Positions 25,981 to 34,205 of a DNA stretch of 64,000 nucleotides are shown piece after piece. The notes under the pieces are model-generated. The model did no database searches and had not been told where the DNA came from. It saw only the letters and a list, made by a program, of their open reading frames with translations. The stretch is from positions 1-64,000 of the forward strand of contig CADCBB010000004.1 in the NCBI GenBank assembly GCA_902799555.1, in the 5' to 3' direction. The translations under genes and the position numbers were made by a program. Within the stretch, counting starts at the first letter, position 1; the number at the start of each line of letters is the position of its first letter. The DNA comes from an uncultured Bacteroidales bacterium (GTDB lineage Bacteria > Bacteroidota > Bacteroidia > Bacteroidales > Paludibacteraceae).

Positions 25981-28581
25981 TTAGCGAATAACAGCACCGT
26001 TCATATTATAGGACTTACCAGCCTTCTCAATAACGACTTGTCCGTTAACGATACGCTTGATAGCCTTCGGATCAATAACTACATCCTCAACGCCTTCCTC
26101 GGGGAGGAAGTCATAGTAAGCGATGACAAGCGCCGTAATTGCATAGATGTCACCTTCGGTAGAAATGAGTTGACCAGCCAGCGCGAGTTGAGCCATGCCG
26201 AGTTCTTTGTTAACTTCTCCGATTTCTACTTGGATTGCACCATCTGCGAACTCAACAACAGCAGTATCGGTACCGTTGATAGTCAGCATATATGTGTATT
26301 CGAGATCAAGGGTCTCATCATCATGAGCCTTGTAAACACCGGTGACGTTATTTGCATCCTCCGGATAGAAATCAAGCACGAGGTAGTTGCCATCACCTTC
26401 AAACATATGAGTAGAAGCATTGACATTGATATCGCTCAAATAGATATCGGTCGTTCCGTACTCAGAGAAATACTGGTTATCAACGAAAGCGTAGGTTGTA
26501 TTCTCGGTATTGAAATCCAACTTGATGGTGTCAGCCGGAGCGACCGGAGCATGCTTGATGTCCACGAGGTAGCAACCGGTATTGAGTTCGTGTGTAGAGT
26601 TGTAGAGTTTGTATTTACCGAACGCAATGACAGTGTCACCCACATGGATAGTGTTGCCATTCTCGTCAGCCACTTCGTTGAACTGAGCCCAAGTTTTGTC
26701 GGTCGGGTCGTAGTTCGGGATAGAAGTACGGAAGGTATCTGCATTGAGGGAGTAGCAGTTGAAGAACTCAAACTCACCCTCAGCGTCGGTAGCGTCAGCT
26801 ACGTAGATATTGACAGAACCGAATTTAGCAAAGTTCGCGCCCTTGAACTCCATCTTGGTGATGACACCACGAACGAGGATCTCTTCATTCTCTTGGAGGC
26901 CAGCAGCGATAGCCTCAGCTACTTCGTATTGATGAACGATCGGAGCTTCTTTCTTAACAACGTTGAAGAAACCTTCGTACCAGCCTTCTACGTTACCAGC
27001 GGGGTTGAAGGTGATCTTGTAGTCACCAGCTTCGGTAATCTGGAAGTTGTTGCCCATTCCTTCCGGGAACCAAGTAGTGGTCTCACCATCGAAGCCGATC
27101 ACTTTGAACTCGTCATTTGCAGCGAAGGTGAACTCGCCCTCGTACAGGTTTTCATTGTTCGGGGTGAGGATGTAAGCCTCGTTAGCAGCCCATCCGTTCA
27201 TCGAACCAGCTACGTAGTAGTTGACAGAGGGGGTCGGAGGAACTTCGCCACCTGCCTCTTCAGCGGAGATGAAGTAAACTTGCGGGTTGCCTTTATAAGC
27301 AGAAACTACACCAATAATATCATACGTTTTACCAGCCTCAAAGGTATAAGCAAACTTGAAGTTATTATAGATAGTTACCGTATTTTCGCCCAAAACAGCC
27401 GGCAGACTGGTCTTGGAGTCAGCAGTAAACGCACCTTCAATGGAGAAGCCCGGAAGAATTACATACTTGTTCACGTCGCTTGCTTCAATAACGGCAGCCT
27501 GAGAAGGAGCGGGAGCTTCACCCGGAGTAGCTACGATAGCAGCAGCTTGCGTAGCGTCAGGTTTCACCTCATAAACGATATTCTGATAAATATCTACAAC
27601 ACCGGCAATACCCGAGAGGACATCACCAGCCTGGAAATTATTGGTAAAGCCAGACGGCAGATAAATCAACATAGATGCGCTTCCATCCATTACCCATACA
27701 TTCGCACCGTTCGAATAGGTAACAGTAACAGGGTTAAGAAGAACGGCATCGTTCTTAGCTTTCTGATATACCTCTAAGCAAGAAATAGCAGCCGGAGCCT
27801 CTTTCTTAACAGCCTCAGCAGCTACAGCCTCGTTAGACGGGTCGAAAGTGATGGTGAGGGTGTACTCGCCTGCTTCAGCGATGTTCAGTTCGTAGTTTTG
27901 TGCCGGATAAGCGATATCCCAGCTGTGGTTCTTAACGACCTTGAATTGGATCGTACCAGCGGTGAGGTTCAAGTTAGCCTTCTCCCATTTGTAGATACCG
28001 TTAGCCAGCGTCATGTCATTAGCGGTAAGAGCAGGGTTCCAAGCCTCGCCGAAGATAGCAGCATCGTTACCTGCTACAGTGTAGGTGTCAGCAGGAGGAG
28101 TTACGCCACCTTCGGCAGTGTACGTAATAGTAATCTTGTTCAATTGCAGCTGGGTTGTTGCACCGGTAGTGGTGTTTTGAATAGAGAAAGATGTTGCGTT
28201 AATAGCGTACGCACCATCTTCTTCTGTTACAGCGGTTTCACCTGCTTTCACAACGAAAGTTGCAGTCTGCTTAATGTCCAATACGATAGAGTTAATCGTA
28301 CCACTTGCGATACTCACAGTAATAGTGTTTCCATTACCTGTGCTTCTGTCGGCATAAAGACGAATGTCATTGGCTTTGTTCAAACCCGGGAGATTTTGAT
28401 TAGCTCCTTTTTCTGCCAAAACAGTAAAGAGATCTGCATCCAAGCCAACAGTAGCAGCATTGTTGGCACCATCGCCAACCATGTTGGTAGTAACGCCACC
28501 TGTGTACTGCATAATTGCTTCAGAGGCCATCATGCTGCCTGCGAAAAGCACAGCAGCAATCAAAGAGAAGAATTTTCTCAT
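25981..28581 (-). CDS. Modular secreted protein, OB-fold-like domains, T9SS-type tail
   Basis: 866 residues. Signal peptide MRKFFSLIAAVLFAGSMMA. Modules: an N-terminal beta-sandwich; YTVAGNDAAIFGEAWNPA (shared with the previous paralogue); two segments resembling BACON/OB-fold-like DUF domains of Bacteroidales (YNGANVWVMDG-like, then QENEEILVRGVITKM ... VNIYVADA); one type A module (YYVAGSMNGWAANEAY); a lipocalin-like beta region (YLVLDFYPEDANNVTGVY). The tail is KAIKRIVNGQVVIEKAG ... GAVIR. It is the first gene of the three transcribed from 28667-28698. Confidence 0.78.
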   Translation of the reverse strand: MRKFFSLIAAVLFAGSMMASEAIMQYTGGVTTNMVGDGANNAATVGLDADLFTVLAEKGANQNLPGLNKANDIRLYADRSTGNGNTITVSIASGTINSIVLDIKQTATFVVKAGETAVTEEDGAYAINATSFSIQNTTTGATTQLQLNKITITYTAEGGVTPPADTYTVAGNDAAIFGEAWNPALTANDMTLANGIYKWEKANLNLTAGTIQFKVVKNHSWDIAYPAQNYELNIAEAGEYTLTITFDPSNEAVAAEAVKKEAPAAISCLEVYQKAKNDAVLLNPVTVTYSNGANVWVMDGSASMLIYLPSGFTNNFQAGDVLSGIAGVVDIYQNIVYEVKPDATQAAAIVATPGEAPAPSQAAVIEASDVNKYVILPGFSIEGAFTADSKTSLPAVLGENTVTIYNNFKFAYTFEAGKTYDIIGVVSAYKGNPQVYFISAEEAGGEVPPTPSVNYYVAGSMNGWAANEAYILTPNNENLYEGEFTFAANDEFKVIGFDGETTTWFPEGMGNNFQITEAGDYKITFNPAGNVEGWYEGFFNVVKKEAPIVHQYEVAEAIAAGLQENEEILVRGVITKMEFKGANFAKFGSVNIYVADATDAEGEFEFFNCYSLNADTFRTSIPNYDPTDKTWAQFNEVADENGNTIHVGDTVIAFGKYKLYNSTHELNTGCYLVDIKHAPVAPADTIKLDFNTENTTYAFVDNQYFSEYGTTDIYLSDINVNASTHMFEGDGNYLVLDFYPEDANNVTGVYKAHDDETLDLEYTYMLTINGTDTAVVEFADGAIQVEIGEVNKELGMAQLALAGQLISTEGDIYAITALVIAYYDFLPEEGVEDVVIDPKAIKRIVNGQVVIEKAGKSYNMNGAVIR

Positions 28582-28666
28582 AATGAATTTTGATTTTAGT
28601 TAAACAATAAGTTAGTAATACTATTGATGTAATCAATGTGTTTTCAATGTTTCTCAAAATCGACCG

Positions 28667-28698
28667 CAAAGTTACTGTTTTTTTTTGAATTATGCAAA
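28667..28698 (-). promoter_or_regulatory. promoter of the three-gene secreted-protein cluster
   Basis: On the minus strand TTTG (28698-28695), 20 bases, TAACTTTG (28674-28667), followed by an 85-base leader. No comparable promoter is seen before the two downstream paralogues, whose leaders nevertheless share the sequence GTTAAACAA close to the ATG. Confidence 0.7.
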
Positions 28699-28784
28699 TA
28701 AATTTGCAGTTTTTTTTGTTTTTATTAAGAAAGCGCGTACAAACGGAATAAGGACGTACATAGGCGGTCCGTGGATAATACCTA

Positions 28785-28855
28785 TTATAACCTACTAATC
28801 ACCTACTAACAACCTACTAATCACCTACTATTTACATACTAATCGCATACTATAA
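28785..28855. repeat. CCTACTAATCA tandem tract
   Basis: About six imperfect copies of an 11-base unit (CCTACTAATCA and variants) lie in the 396-base gap between the secreted-protein gene and the transporter. No gene is visible in this gap, which otherwise holds the 7-base repeat at 28904-28966. Confidence 0.75.
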
Positions 28856-28865
28856 TATGAATGCG

Positions 28866-28968
28866 CGAAGAAGTTGAAGATTGGAGATTGGAGATTGATG
28901 AAAGGTGAAAAGTGAAAGGTGAAAGGTGAAAGGTGAAAGGTGAAAGGTGAAAGGTGAAAGGTGAAAGG
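28866..28968. repeat. GGTGAAA heptamer tandem repeat
   Basis: Nine consecutive 7-base units at 28904-28966 (one reads AGTGAAA, the rest GGTGAAA), preceded by GATTGGAGATTGGAGATTG words. It ends ten bases from the stop codon of the transporter gene. The copy number is likely to vary by slippage. Confidence 0.85.
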
Positions 28969-28977
28969 AAGAAGGGG

Positions 28978-30009
28978 TTACTTTTTGTGGGCGGCGATGA
29001 AGAGTTGGGCGGAATTGAAGAGGTTCTGCCAAATGATATAAGCCGCTGCACCCAGGGAAGAAAGGGGATCTAAGAAGGTATTCGCCATCCAGACGCCGAG
29101 GGAGGTGTTCTTCTGTCCGAAAGCCTGACCGGCTGTGATGGACGAGACACCCGCCATCGTCTTGGGAGCGGCCGCAGGGTTAATGAGGACATCCTGATAG
29201 TCCGTACCTTTGCTTGGAGCCGGCAGGTAATAGCCGATCAGCTTGCCGAGACCGAACTGCAGCAGGCAGATAAAGAAGGAACATACTAATAAAATTAGTA
29301 TATTTGTCATTTGTGATTTGTAATTTGTAATTGTTGTTTCCGTGACTACAGCCGTCAATACGATGATCGAGCAGACCCAGAGATAGAAAGGCACGACGGC
29401 GAGTTTAACGGGGAGCGTGAATTCGCGAGGGGCGGGCTTTTCGTTATGACGTGATGACGTGATGACGTCATGACGACGGTAATAGCAATTAAAGGCAGCT
29501 CTTACAGCCCACGCCAAGCAGAAAGGACCTAATAATAGTGGGGCAATTCTTTGCAGAATCATTAAAAATGCACTCCAGAAAGTCATGTCCGCCGCAGGGT
29601 TGATGAGCGGGAAGGTCGCAGGTACGATGATCGCTGTCGCAAAATTAGAGAGGAGGGTAAAAGTCGTGAGGTTCTGGATCGAGCCTCCCATCTTACCGGC
29701 GATGATCGGTGCGGCGGTCGCCGTAGGCATGATAAAACACATCAGCAGGCCCTGCGCCAAGATCGGATCGGACGTAAAATGGAGAACCAACGCGTAGGTA
29801 GCGAAGGAGAAGAGCATTTGGGCGGCCAGCACGACGCCGTGCCATTTATGCAGGCGCAGGTCGAGCGGGTTTACCTTACAAAAGGTAAAAAAGAGCATGC
29901 CGAAGATGAGCCACGGGAGGGTCGGCTTCAGCGGCAAGAAGAGTTTATAGCCCAGGGCTCCGATGAGCATGCCGAGCCAGAGGGCGTTGGAATCGAAGAA
30001 TTTTCTCAT
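28978..30009 (-). CDS. Bile acid:sodium symporter (BASS)-family transporter
   Basis: 343 residues with nine or ten hydrophobic helices. The SBF-like signature is seen as the N-terminal LPWLIFGMLFFTFCKV, MCFIMPTATAAPIIAG (central helix-break motif) and the C-terminal PKTMAGVSSITAGQAFG. It is a sodium-coupled or related organic-anion carrier; the substrate is not predictable. Two cytoplasmic or periplasmic loops carry in-frame word tracts: RHDVITSSRHNE (about 177-189) and TITNYKSQMTN (about 224-235). It lies 57 bases downstream of dus, with the gap filled by a TGACGATT tract. Confidence 0.85.
   Translation of the reverse strand: MRKFFDSNALWLGMLIGALGYKLFLPLKPTLPWLIFGMLFFTFCKVNPLDLRLHKWHGVVLAAQMLFSFATYALVLHFTSDPILAQGLLMCFIMPTATAAPIIAGKMGGSIQNLTTFTLLSNFATAIIVPATFPLINPAADMTFWSAFLMILQRIAPLLLGPFCLAWAVRAAFNCYYRRHDVITSSRHNEKPAPREFTLPVKLAVVPFYLWVCSIIVLTAVVTETTITNYKSQMTNILILLVCSFFICLLQFGLGKLIGYYLPAPSKGTDYQDVLINPAAAPKTMAGVSSITAGQAFGQKNTSLGVWMANTFLDPLSSLGAAAYIIWQNLFNSAQLFIAAHKK
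29303..29336 (-). repeat. TTTGTAATTTG tract inside the transporter
   Basis: TTTGTCATTTGTGATTTGTAA-type words lie in frame and encode TNYKSQMTN in a loop. Confidence 0.6.
29443..29479 (-). repeat. GTCATGACGTGATGACG tract inside the transporter
   Basis: About four TGACG words including the palindrome TGACGTCA lie in frame and encode RHDVITSSRH in a loop. Confidence 0.65.
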
Positions 30010-30071
30010 TGACGATTGGACGATTTACGATTTACGATTGATTGACGATTAACGAATGATTGACGATTTAT
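30009..30071. repeat. TTGACGATT tract between transporter and dus
   Basis: About six variants of TGACGATT/TTACGATT fill the spacer. The tract touches the transporter ATG and supplies the TAA stop of dus. Confidence 0.75.
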
Positions 30072-31039
30072 TCGCCCCATTTAGCGACGATGTCGTCCAT
30101 GATGGCGAAGACTTCGGCGACGGTCTCTGCGCGGAGGAGAGCTATACGGGTCTGCTTGAAGTCGAAGAGACCTTTGAAGACGGGTGAGGCAGCAAAATGG
30201 CGACGCGAATGGACGATGCCTTTGCGTTCGTCGTTGCCGCACCAGGCAATCGAGGCGAGGACGTGCTCTTTGAGCACGGCGACTTTGTCGGCCATCGTCT
30301 TAGGCGCAGGCAGCCCTTTCATTTCGGCGAAGAGCCACGGGGCGCCGAAGGTAGCGCGACCGATCATGATGGCGTCCACACCGTATTTGTCAAAACATTC
30401 CTTCGCGCGTTCCGGCGTACATACATCGCCGTTTCCTATGATGGGTATATGCATGCGCGGGTTGTTCTTCACTTCGCCGATCAGGGTCCAGTCCGCTTCG
30501 CCGCGGTACATCTGCGACCGAGTGCGACCGTGGATGGCGAGTTCTTGGATGCCGCAATCCTGGAGTCGTTCGGCGAGATCCACGATAAAGGGTGTGCCAT
30601 CCGGCAGATAGAGGGAGGGTTCATCCCATCCGAGGCGCGTCTTGCAGGTGACGGGTGTATGGACGGCGTTGACCACGGCGCGTGTGATATCGAGCATTTT
30701 CGGGACATCCCGCAGGAGTCCGGCGCCTGCCCCCTTACCCGCTACTTTCTTGACCGGGCAGCCGAAATTGATATCGATAAAGTCCGGATGAGCGGTCTCG
30801 ACGATCCGTGCCGCGTCCGCCATCGATTCTGGTTCACGTCCGTAGATCTGGATGGCTACGGGGCGCTCTTCGTCATGGATCGTCAGCTTGCGGGTCGTCG
30901 AAGCGATGTCCCGAACAAGGGCATCGGCGTTCACAAATTCCGTATAGACTCGATCCGCTCCGTAACGCTTGCAGAGCATTCGGAAGGCCGGATCGGTGAC
31001 ATCCTCCATCGGAGCCAGATATAATTGACGATTTACCAA
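30068..31039 (-). CDS. dus: tRNA-dihydrouridine synthase (Dus family)
   Basis: 323 residues. An FMN-dependent TIM barrel that reduces uridine in the tRNA D-loop. Seen: LAPMEDVTDPAFR near the N terminus, TEFVNADAL, DINFGCPVKKVAGKGAGAGLL with the catalytic Cys, TCKTRLGWD, ELAIHGRTRSQMY, IIGNGDVCTPE, and MIGRATFGAPW. The only start that keeps the N-terminal strand is TTG 31039 (MVNRQLYLAPM); its first codons lie inside a TGACGATT tract. It resembles the DusB branch. It is cotranscribed with the HD-protein gene upstream. Confidence 0.92.
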   Translation of the reverse strand: MVNRQLYLAPMEDVTDPAFRMLCKRYGADRVYTEFVNADALVRDIASTTRKLTIHDEERPVAIQIYGREPESMADAARIVETAHPDFIDINFGCPVKKVAGKGAGAGLLRDVPKMLDITRAVVNAVHTPVTCKTRLGWDEPSLYLPDGTPFIVDLAERLQDCGIQELAIHGRTRSQMYRGEADWTLIGEVKNNPRMHIPIIGNGDVCTPERAKECFDKYGVDAIMIGRATFGAPWLFAEMKGLPAPKTMADKVAVLKEHVLASIAWCGNDERKGIVHSRRHFAASPVFKGLFDFKQTRIALLRAETVAEVFAIMDDIVAKWGE

Positions 31040-31053
31040 TTTACGATTTTAAG
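31024..31053. repeat. TTGACGATTTACC tract at the dus start
   Basis: TGACGATT/TTACGATT words encode the first residues of Dus and include its TTG start. Confidence 0.65.
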
Positions 31054-31063
31054 ATTATTCTTA

Positions 31064-31076
31064 GCCCCTACGGGGC
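31064..31076 (-). terminator. short hairpin between HD-protein gene and dus
   Basis: GCCCC-TAC-GGGGC, flanked by word-repeat tracts and followed on the minus strand by AAGATTATTCTT-type A/T-rich sequence. A possible attenuator. Confidence 0.35.
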
Positions 31077-31077
31077 A

Positions 31078-31112
31078 CGATTTATTGACGATTGTTATTA
31101 ATTGACGATTTA
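31078..31112. repeat. TTGACGATT tract at the 3' end of the HD-protein gene
   Basis: The words encode the last residues (KSSINNNRQ) and the stop codon of the HD protein. Confidence 0.65.
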
Positions 31113-33007
31113 TTCAGCGTGGGGTATGAGATACGATGATGGTTCATGGCGACGAGGCGCGAGATGAAGACACGACGGATATCCTCCACATCCTTGAAGG
31201 AGAGCGGTGTCTCGGCGAATTGTCCGTCGGCTATCTGGCTGTCTATCATCTGGTTAACGGCTTTAGCGATCGACTCTTCGGTAAAGTCCGTCAAGCTGCG
31301 CGAACGCGCCTCGATGGCATCTGCCATCATGAGGATCGCTCCTTCTTTGGTAGAAGGTTTGGCGCCCGGATAACGGAAGAGGGACTCGTCGACCGTCTCC
31401 TTCGGGTGCGCGTTACAATAGGTGTTGTAGAAATAGCGAACCAGAGACGTGCCGTGATGGGTCGTGATGAAATTGATGACCACTTCGGGCAGGTGGTTGC
31501 GGCGGGCGATCTTCTCGCCTTCGGCGACATGGGATATGATCACCTGTGCGGCATCGCGCGGATCCATGTTCAAGAGCGGGTTCTCCGTGCCTGTCTGGTT
31601 TTCCACGAAATAGAGCGGGTCGGTCATCTTACCGATATCATGGTAGAGGGCGCCGGTACGTACCAGCAGGGCATTGGCACCGATGGCTTTGGCGGCTTCA
31701 GCTGCGAGGTTTGAGACCTGCATCGAATGCTGGAAGGTACCCGGAGCACGTTCAGCCAGCGTGTGCAGCAACTCAGAGTTGATATCCGTCAATTCGACCA
31801 GCGTGATCGACGAGATGAAACGGAAGAGCTTCTCGAAGCCGTAGATCAGGCCGTAACAACCGATCGTGAGCAGGCCGCAGATGAAGAAATAGAGGTACAT
31901 CCACGGATCGATGGACGAGAAGACGCCTGTTTGCGCAAAGGTGAGGGCCGTGTAGGCAACACTCTGCGCGAGGTAGATCCATGCGGCTGTCTGCACCAGT
32001 TGGGCGCGGCGCGTCATGTCCGAGAGGGACGATACCGCAACCATGCCGACTACGATCTGAATGAAAAAGAACTCCACCGGCGCCGGCACGATGATCGATG
32101 CGATGAGGATGGTCGTAAAATGCAGGAACAACGCTGTGCGCGAGTCAAAGAAGACACGCGTCAGGATGGGTACCCAAGCAAACGGGATGAGGTAAACCGT
32201 CAGGTTAAACCGCAAGGCCAGGCACGCGAGAGCGATGACGATGAAGATCTGAAGCGCGAAGAATAGGACCGTTGAGGTACTGCGCAGATAGGCGATGCGG
32301 AACACATACAGATAGATCACAAAGAGGCAGAGGAAAAGGATGACCAGCATCGCTTCGCCAAGGATGGAGAGGGTGCGTTGCCGATGCCCCAGCGTCTCAT
32401 CTTCGTACGAACGACGAAGGGATTGCAGGATCTGGTAGGTTCGATCGGTGACGATGTCGCCTTTGTCGATGATCTTCTCGCCTTTCTGCACGAGGCCCAT
32501 CGTAGGCGAGAGCGTAGAGAGCAACTTGGCTTTCATCTCCATCGTGCGCGCGGTGTCGAGGACGAGGTTCGTCGAGATCTCATAGCCGTATTTGGCGTAC
32601 GCGGACTTGGGCGTATAGATCTCCGAAAGCGGATATTTGTTCTGACCGATCGTGACGCGCGAATAGCCTTCGGTCTTGAGCCATTCCATGTTCTCAAGCG
32701 GGATGACTTTCACCTCGCGTTGCACGCGCGGGATATATTTCAAATAAGGTGCAAAGGTAGAGAGCAGTTGTGTCTGCTCCTTGCTCATCTGGTCGTCGGT
32801 CTTGTATATCGGGAAGTCAAAATCGGCCGTGAGCGTAGCATAGCCCCAAGGCTTTCCGATCTCGTAATGATAGCGGAAGGCATTGTTATAGCGTGGGAAG
32901 ATAAGAACCAGCACAAGGGCCAAGACGGCAAAAATGCTCAGGCGAAATACGGCCGAACCGTATTTCGAGTTGAAAGATGAAAGTTGAAAGTTGAAAGGAT
33001 TATTCAT
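31082..33007 (-). CDS. 7TM-HD membrane phosphodiesterase (PgpH-like)
   Basis: 641 residues. Order: an N-terminal membrane helix (about 20-42), an extracytoplasmic 7TMR-HDED-type domain (about 45-215), about seven membrane helices (about 225-400), and a cytoplasmic HDIG domain (HSMQVSNLAAEAA, LYHDIGKM near 452, HHGTSLVRYFY, GAILMMADAIEARSRSL). The architecture is that of PgpH-type cyclic-di-AMP phosphodiesterases, which control osmolyte and wall homeostasis; the substrate is inferred from architecture. The first residues (NPFNFQLSSFNS) and the last nine are encoded by word-repeat tracts. Its ATG overlaps the stop of the fused GGGPS-TadA gene by one base. Confidence 0.9.
   Translation of the reverse strand: MNNPFNFQLSSFNSKYGSAVFRLSIFAVLALVLVLIFPRYNNAFRYHYEIGKPWGYATLTADFDFPIYKTDDQMSKEQTQLLSTFAPYLKYIPRVQREVKVIPLENMEWLKTEGYSRVTIGQNKYPLSEIYTPKSAYAKYGYEISTNLVLDTARTMEMKAKLLSTLSPTMGLVQKGEKIIDKGDIVTDRTYQILQSLRRSYEDETLGHRQRTLSILGEAMLVILFLCLFVIYLYVFRIAYLRSTSTVLFFALQIFIVIALACLALRFNLTVYLIPFAWVPILTRVFFDSRTALFLHFTTILIASIIVPAPVEFFFIQIVVGMVAVSSLSDMTRRAQLVQTAAWIYLAQSVAYTALTFAQTGVFSSIDPWMYLYFFICGLLTIGCYGLIYGFEKLFRFISSITLVELTDINSELLHTLAERAPGTFQHSMQVSNLAAEAAKAIGANALLVRTGALYHDIGKMTDPLYFVENQTGTENPLLNMDPRDAAQVIISHVAEGEKIARRNHLPEVVINFITTHHGTSLVRYFYNTYCNAHPKETVDESLFRYPGAKPSTKEGAILMMADAIEARSRSLTDFTEESIAKAVNQMIDSQIADGQFAETPLSFKDVEDIRRVFISRLVAMNHHRISYPTLNKSSINNNRQ
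32968..32998 (-). repeat. GAAAGTTG tract in the N terminus of the HD protein
   Basis: Four AGTTGAAAG/AGATGAAAG words encode FNFQLSSFN directly after the start codon. Confidence 0.65.
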
Positions 33008-34158
33008 TATCTTTTCGCTTTAAAAAATTCTTGTATGAGGGCGCGGCATTCGTTCTCGAGGACGCCTGCCGTGACGGTGGCTTTGGGATGGAAGACACGC
33101 GGGGCGTAGGTTTGGTAGCCGCGTTTGGGATCGGGCGCCCCATAGACGATTCGGCTTATCTGCGCCCAGCCGATCGCGCCTGCACACATAGGACAGGGCT
33201 CGACCGTGACATAGAGTGTCGCGTCCGGCAGGTATTTGCCGCCAAGGGTCTGGGTAGCCGCCGTGATGGCTTGTATCTCCGCGTGGGCGGTGACATCGGC
33301 GAGGGTCTCGGTGAGGTTATGCCCACGACCGATGATCCGGTTTTGCGAAACGATGACGCAGCCGATAGGGATCTCATTAGAGGATAGCGCTTTATGCGCC
33401 TCGCTCAAAGCGAGATTCATATATTTTTCGTCGTCATTACGTAATGACGTCATGTCGTTATGACGACAGAATTTTTCTAATTCTTCGGGATGGGACTCGA
33501 AATGGTTTCCGATGACGACGATGTCGGCGCCGGCCCGGTAGGCCGCGTTCATCGCTTCCGGCGTACGGATACCGCCGCCTACGATAAGTGTGACGGAAAC
33601 GGCTTCGCGCACCGCTTTGATGATATCTGTGGAGACCGGCGTGATCGCACCCGAACCGGCCTCCAGATAGATGGCTTTTTTACCCATCAATTCGGCGGCT
33701 ATACAGGTGTCCACAATCGTTTTGACATCCTTTGGATCCAGCGGTTTTGTACCCGTCACACGCATGGTTGAAGTCTCCACACCGCCATCGATCAGCACAT
33801 AGGCCGTTGGGACGAAATCCAGGTGCGAATCATGCACCGCACGTGCCGACTTAATCTGCTGACCTACAATATATTCAGGGTTATTTCCCGATAGTAAAGA
33901 CAGGAACAAAATCCCATCCGCTTCGGGACTAAATTGGGACGAATTTCCGGGAAATAATATTATTGGTAATTGGTGATTTGTAATTGGTAATTTTTCTTTC
34001 AGGGCACGAATAAAATCGGTCGTGTCGCCGCCGGTAGAACCGCCGACAAAGATATAGTCCGGATGGCACAAGTCCGTGATGGGGAGTGCGTCCAGATTGG
34101 CTTTCTCGGGATCGAGGAGAAGAGCAAATCCTTTTCTATTTTTATTGACGATTGACAA
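33007..34158 (-). CDS. Fusion: GGGP synthase (PcrB-like) + tRNA adenosine deaminase TadA
   Basis: 383 residues. Residues about 8-228 form a geranylgeranylglyceryl-phosphate synthase TIM barrel: GFALLLDPEK, FVGGSTGG, ILFPGNSSQFSPEADGILFLSLLSG, AIYLEAGSGA, VGGGIRTPE, VVIGNHFE. Residues 247-383 are a complete TadA deaminase: VTAHAEIQAI (zinc His and catalytic Glu) and EPCPMCAGAI (zinc Cys pair). The linker, about residues 229-246, is encoded by a GTCATGACG word tract; an internal ATG at 33420 could still start TadA alone. The barrel also holds a second in-frame tract (LPITNHQ, about 57-64). The start is TTG 34158, inside a TGACGATT tract. Family calls are firm; whether the fusion is translated whole is unknown. 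Confidence 0.88.
   Translation of the reverse strand: MSIVNKNRKGFALLLDPEKANLDALPITDLCHPDYIFVGGSTGGDTTDFIRALKEKLPITNHQLPIILFPGNSSQFSPEADGILFLSLLSGNNPEYIVGQQIKSARAVHDSHLDFVPTAYVLIDGGVETSTMRVTGTKPLDPKDVKTIVDTCIAAELMGKKAIYLEAGSGAITPVSTDIIKAVREAVSVTLIVGGGIRTPEAMNAAYRAGADIVVIGNHFESHPEELEKFCRHNDMTSLRNDDEKYMNLALSEAHKALSSNEIPIGCVIVSQNRIIGRGHNLTETLADVTAHAEIQAITAATQTLGGKYLPDATLYVTVEPCPMCAGAIGWAQISRIVYGAPDPKRGYQTYAPRVFHPKATVTAGVLENECRALIQEFFKAKR
33431..33469 (-). repeat. GTCATGACGTCATTACG tract forming the domain linker
   Basis: Overlapping TGACG/CGTCA words with palindromes (TACGTA, TGACGTCA) join the GGGPS and TadA coding parts in frame. Confidence 0.7.
33961..33993 (-). repeat. TTGGTAATTGG tract inside the GGGPS barrel
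   Basis: TTGGTAATTGGTGATTTGTAA-type words encode LPITNHQLPI just before the beta strand ILFPGN. Confidence 0.65.
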
Positions 34159-34205
34159 AATTACGATTTACGATTGATTGACGATTGATTTTGATTGACG
34201 ATTTA
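34144..34205. repeat. TTGACGATT tract between GGGPS-TadA and gldD
   Basis: About five TGACGATT variants fill the gap between gldD and the fusion gene, reach the gldD stop codon, and supply the TTG start and first codons of the fusion gene. Confidence 0.75.

Noticed and set aside
28866..28968. CRISPR-like array
   Set aside because: The units are 7 bases with no spacers, and there are no cas genes; it is a simple tandem repeat.
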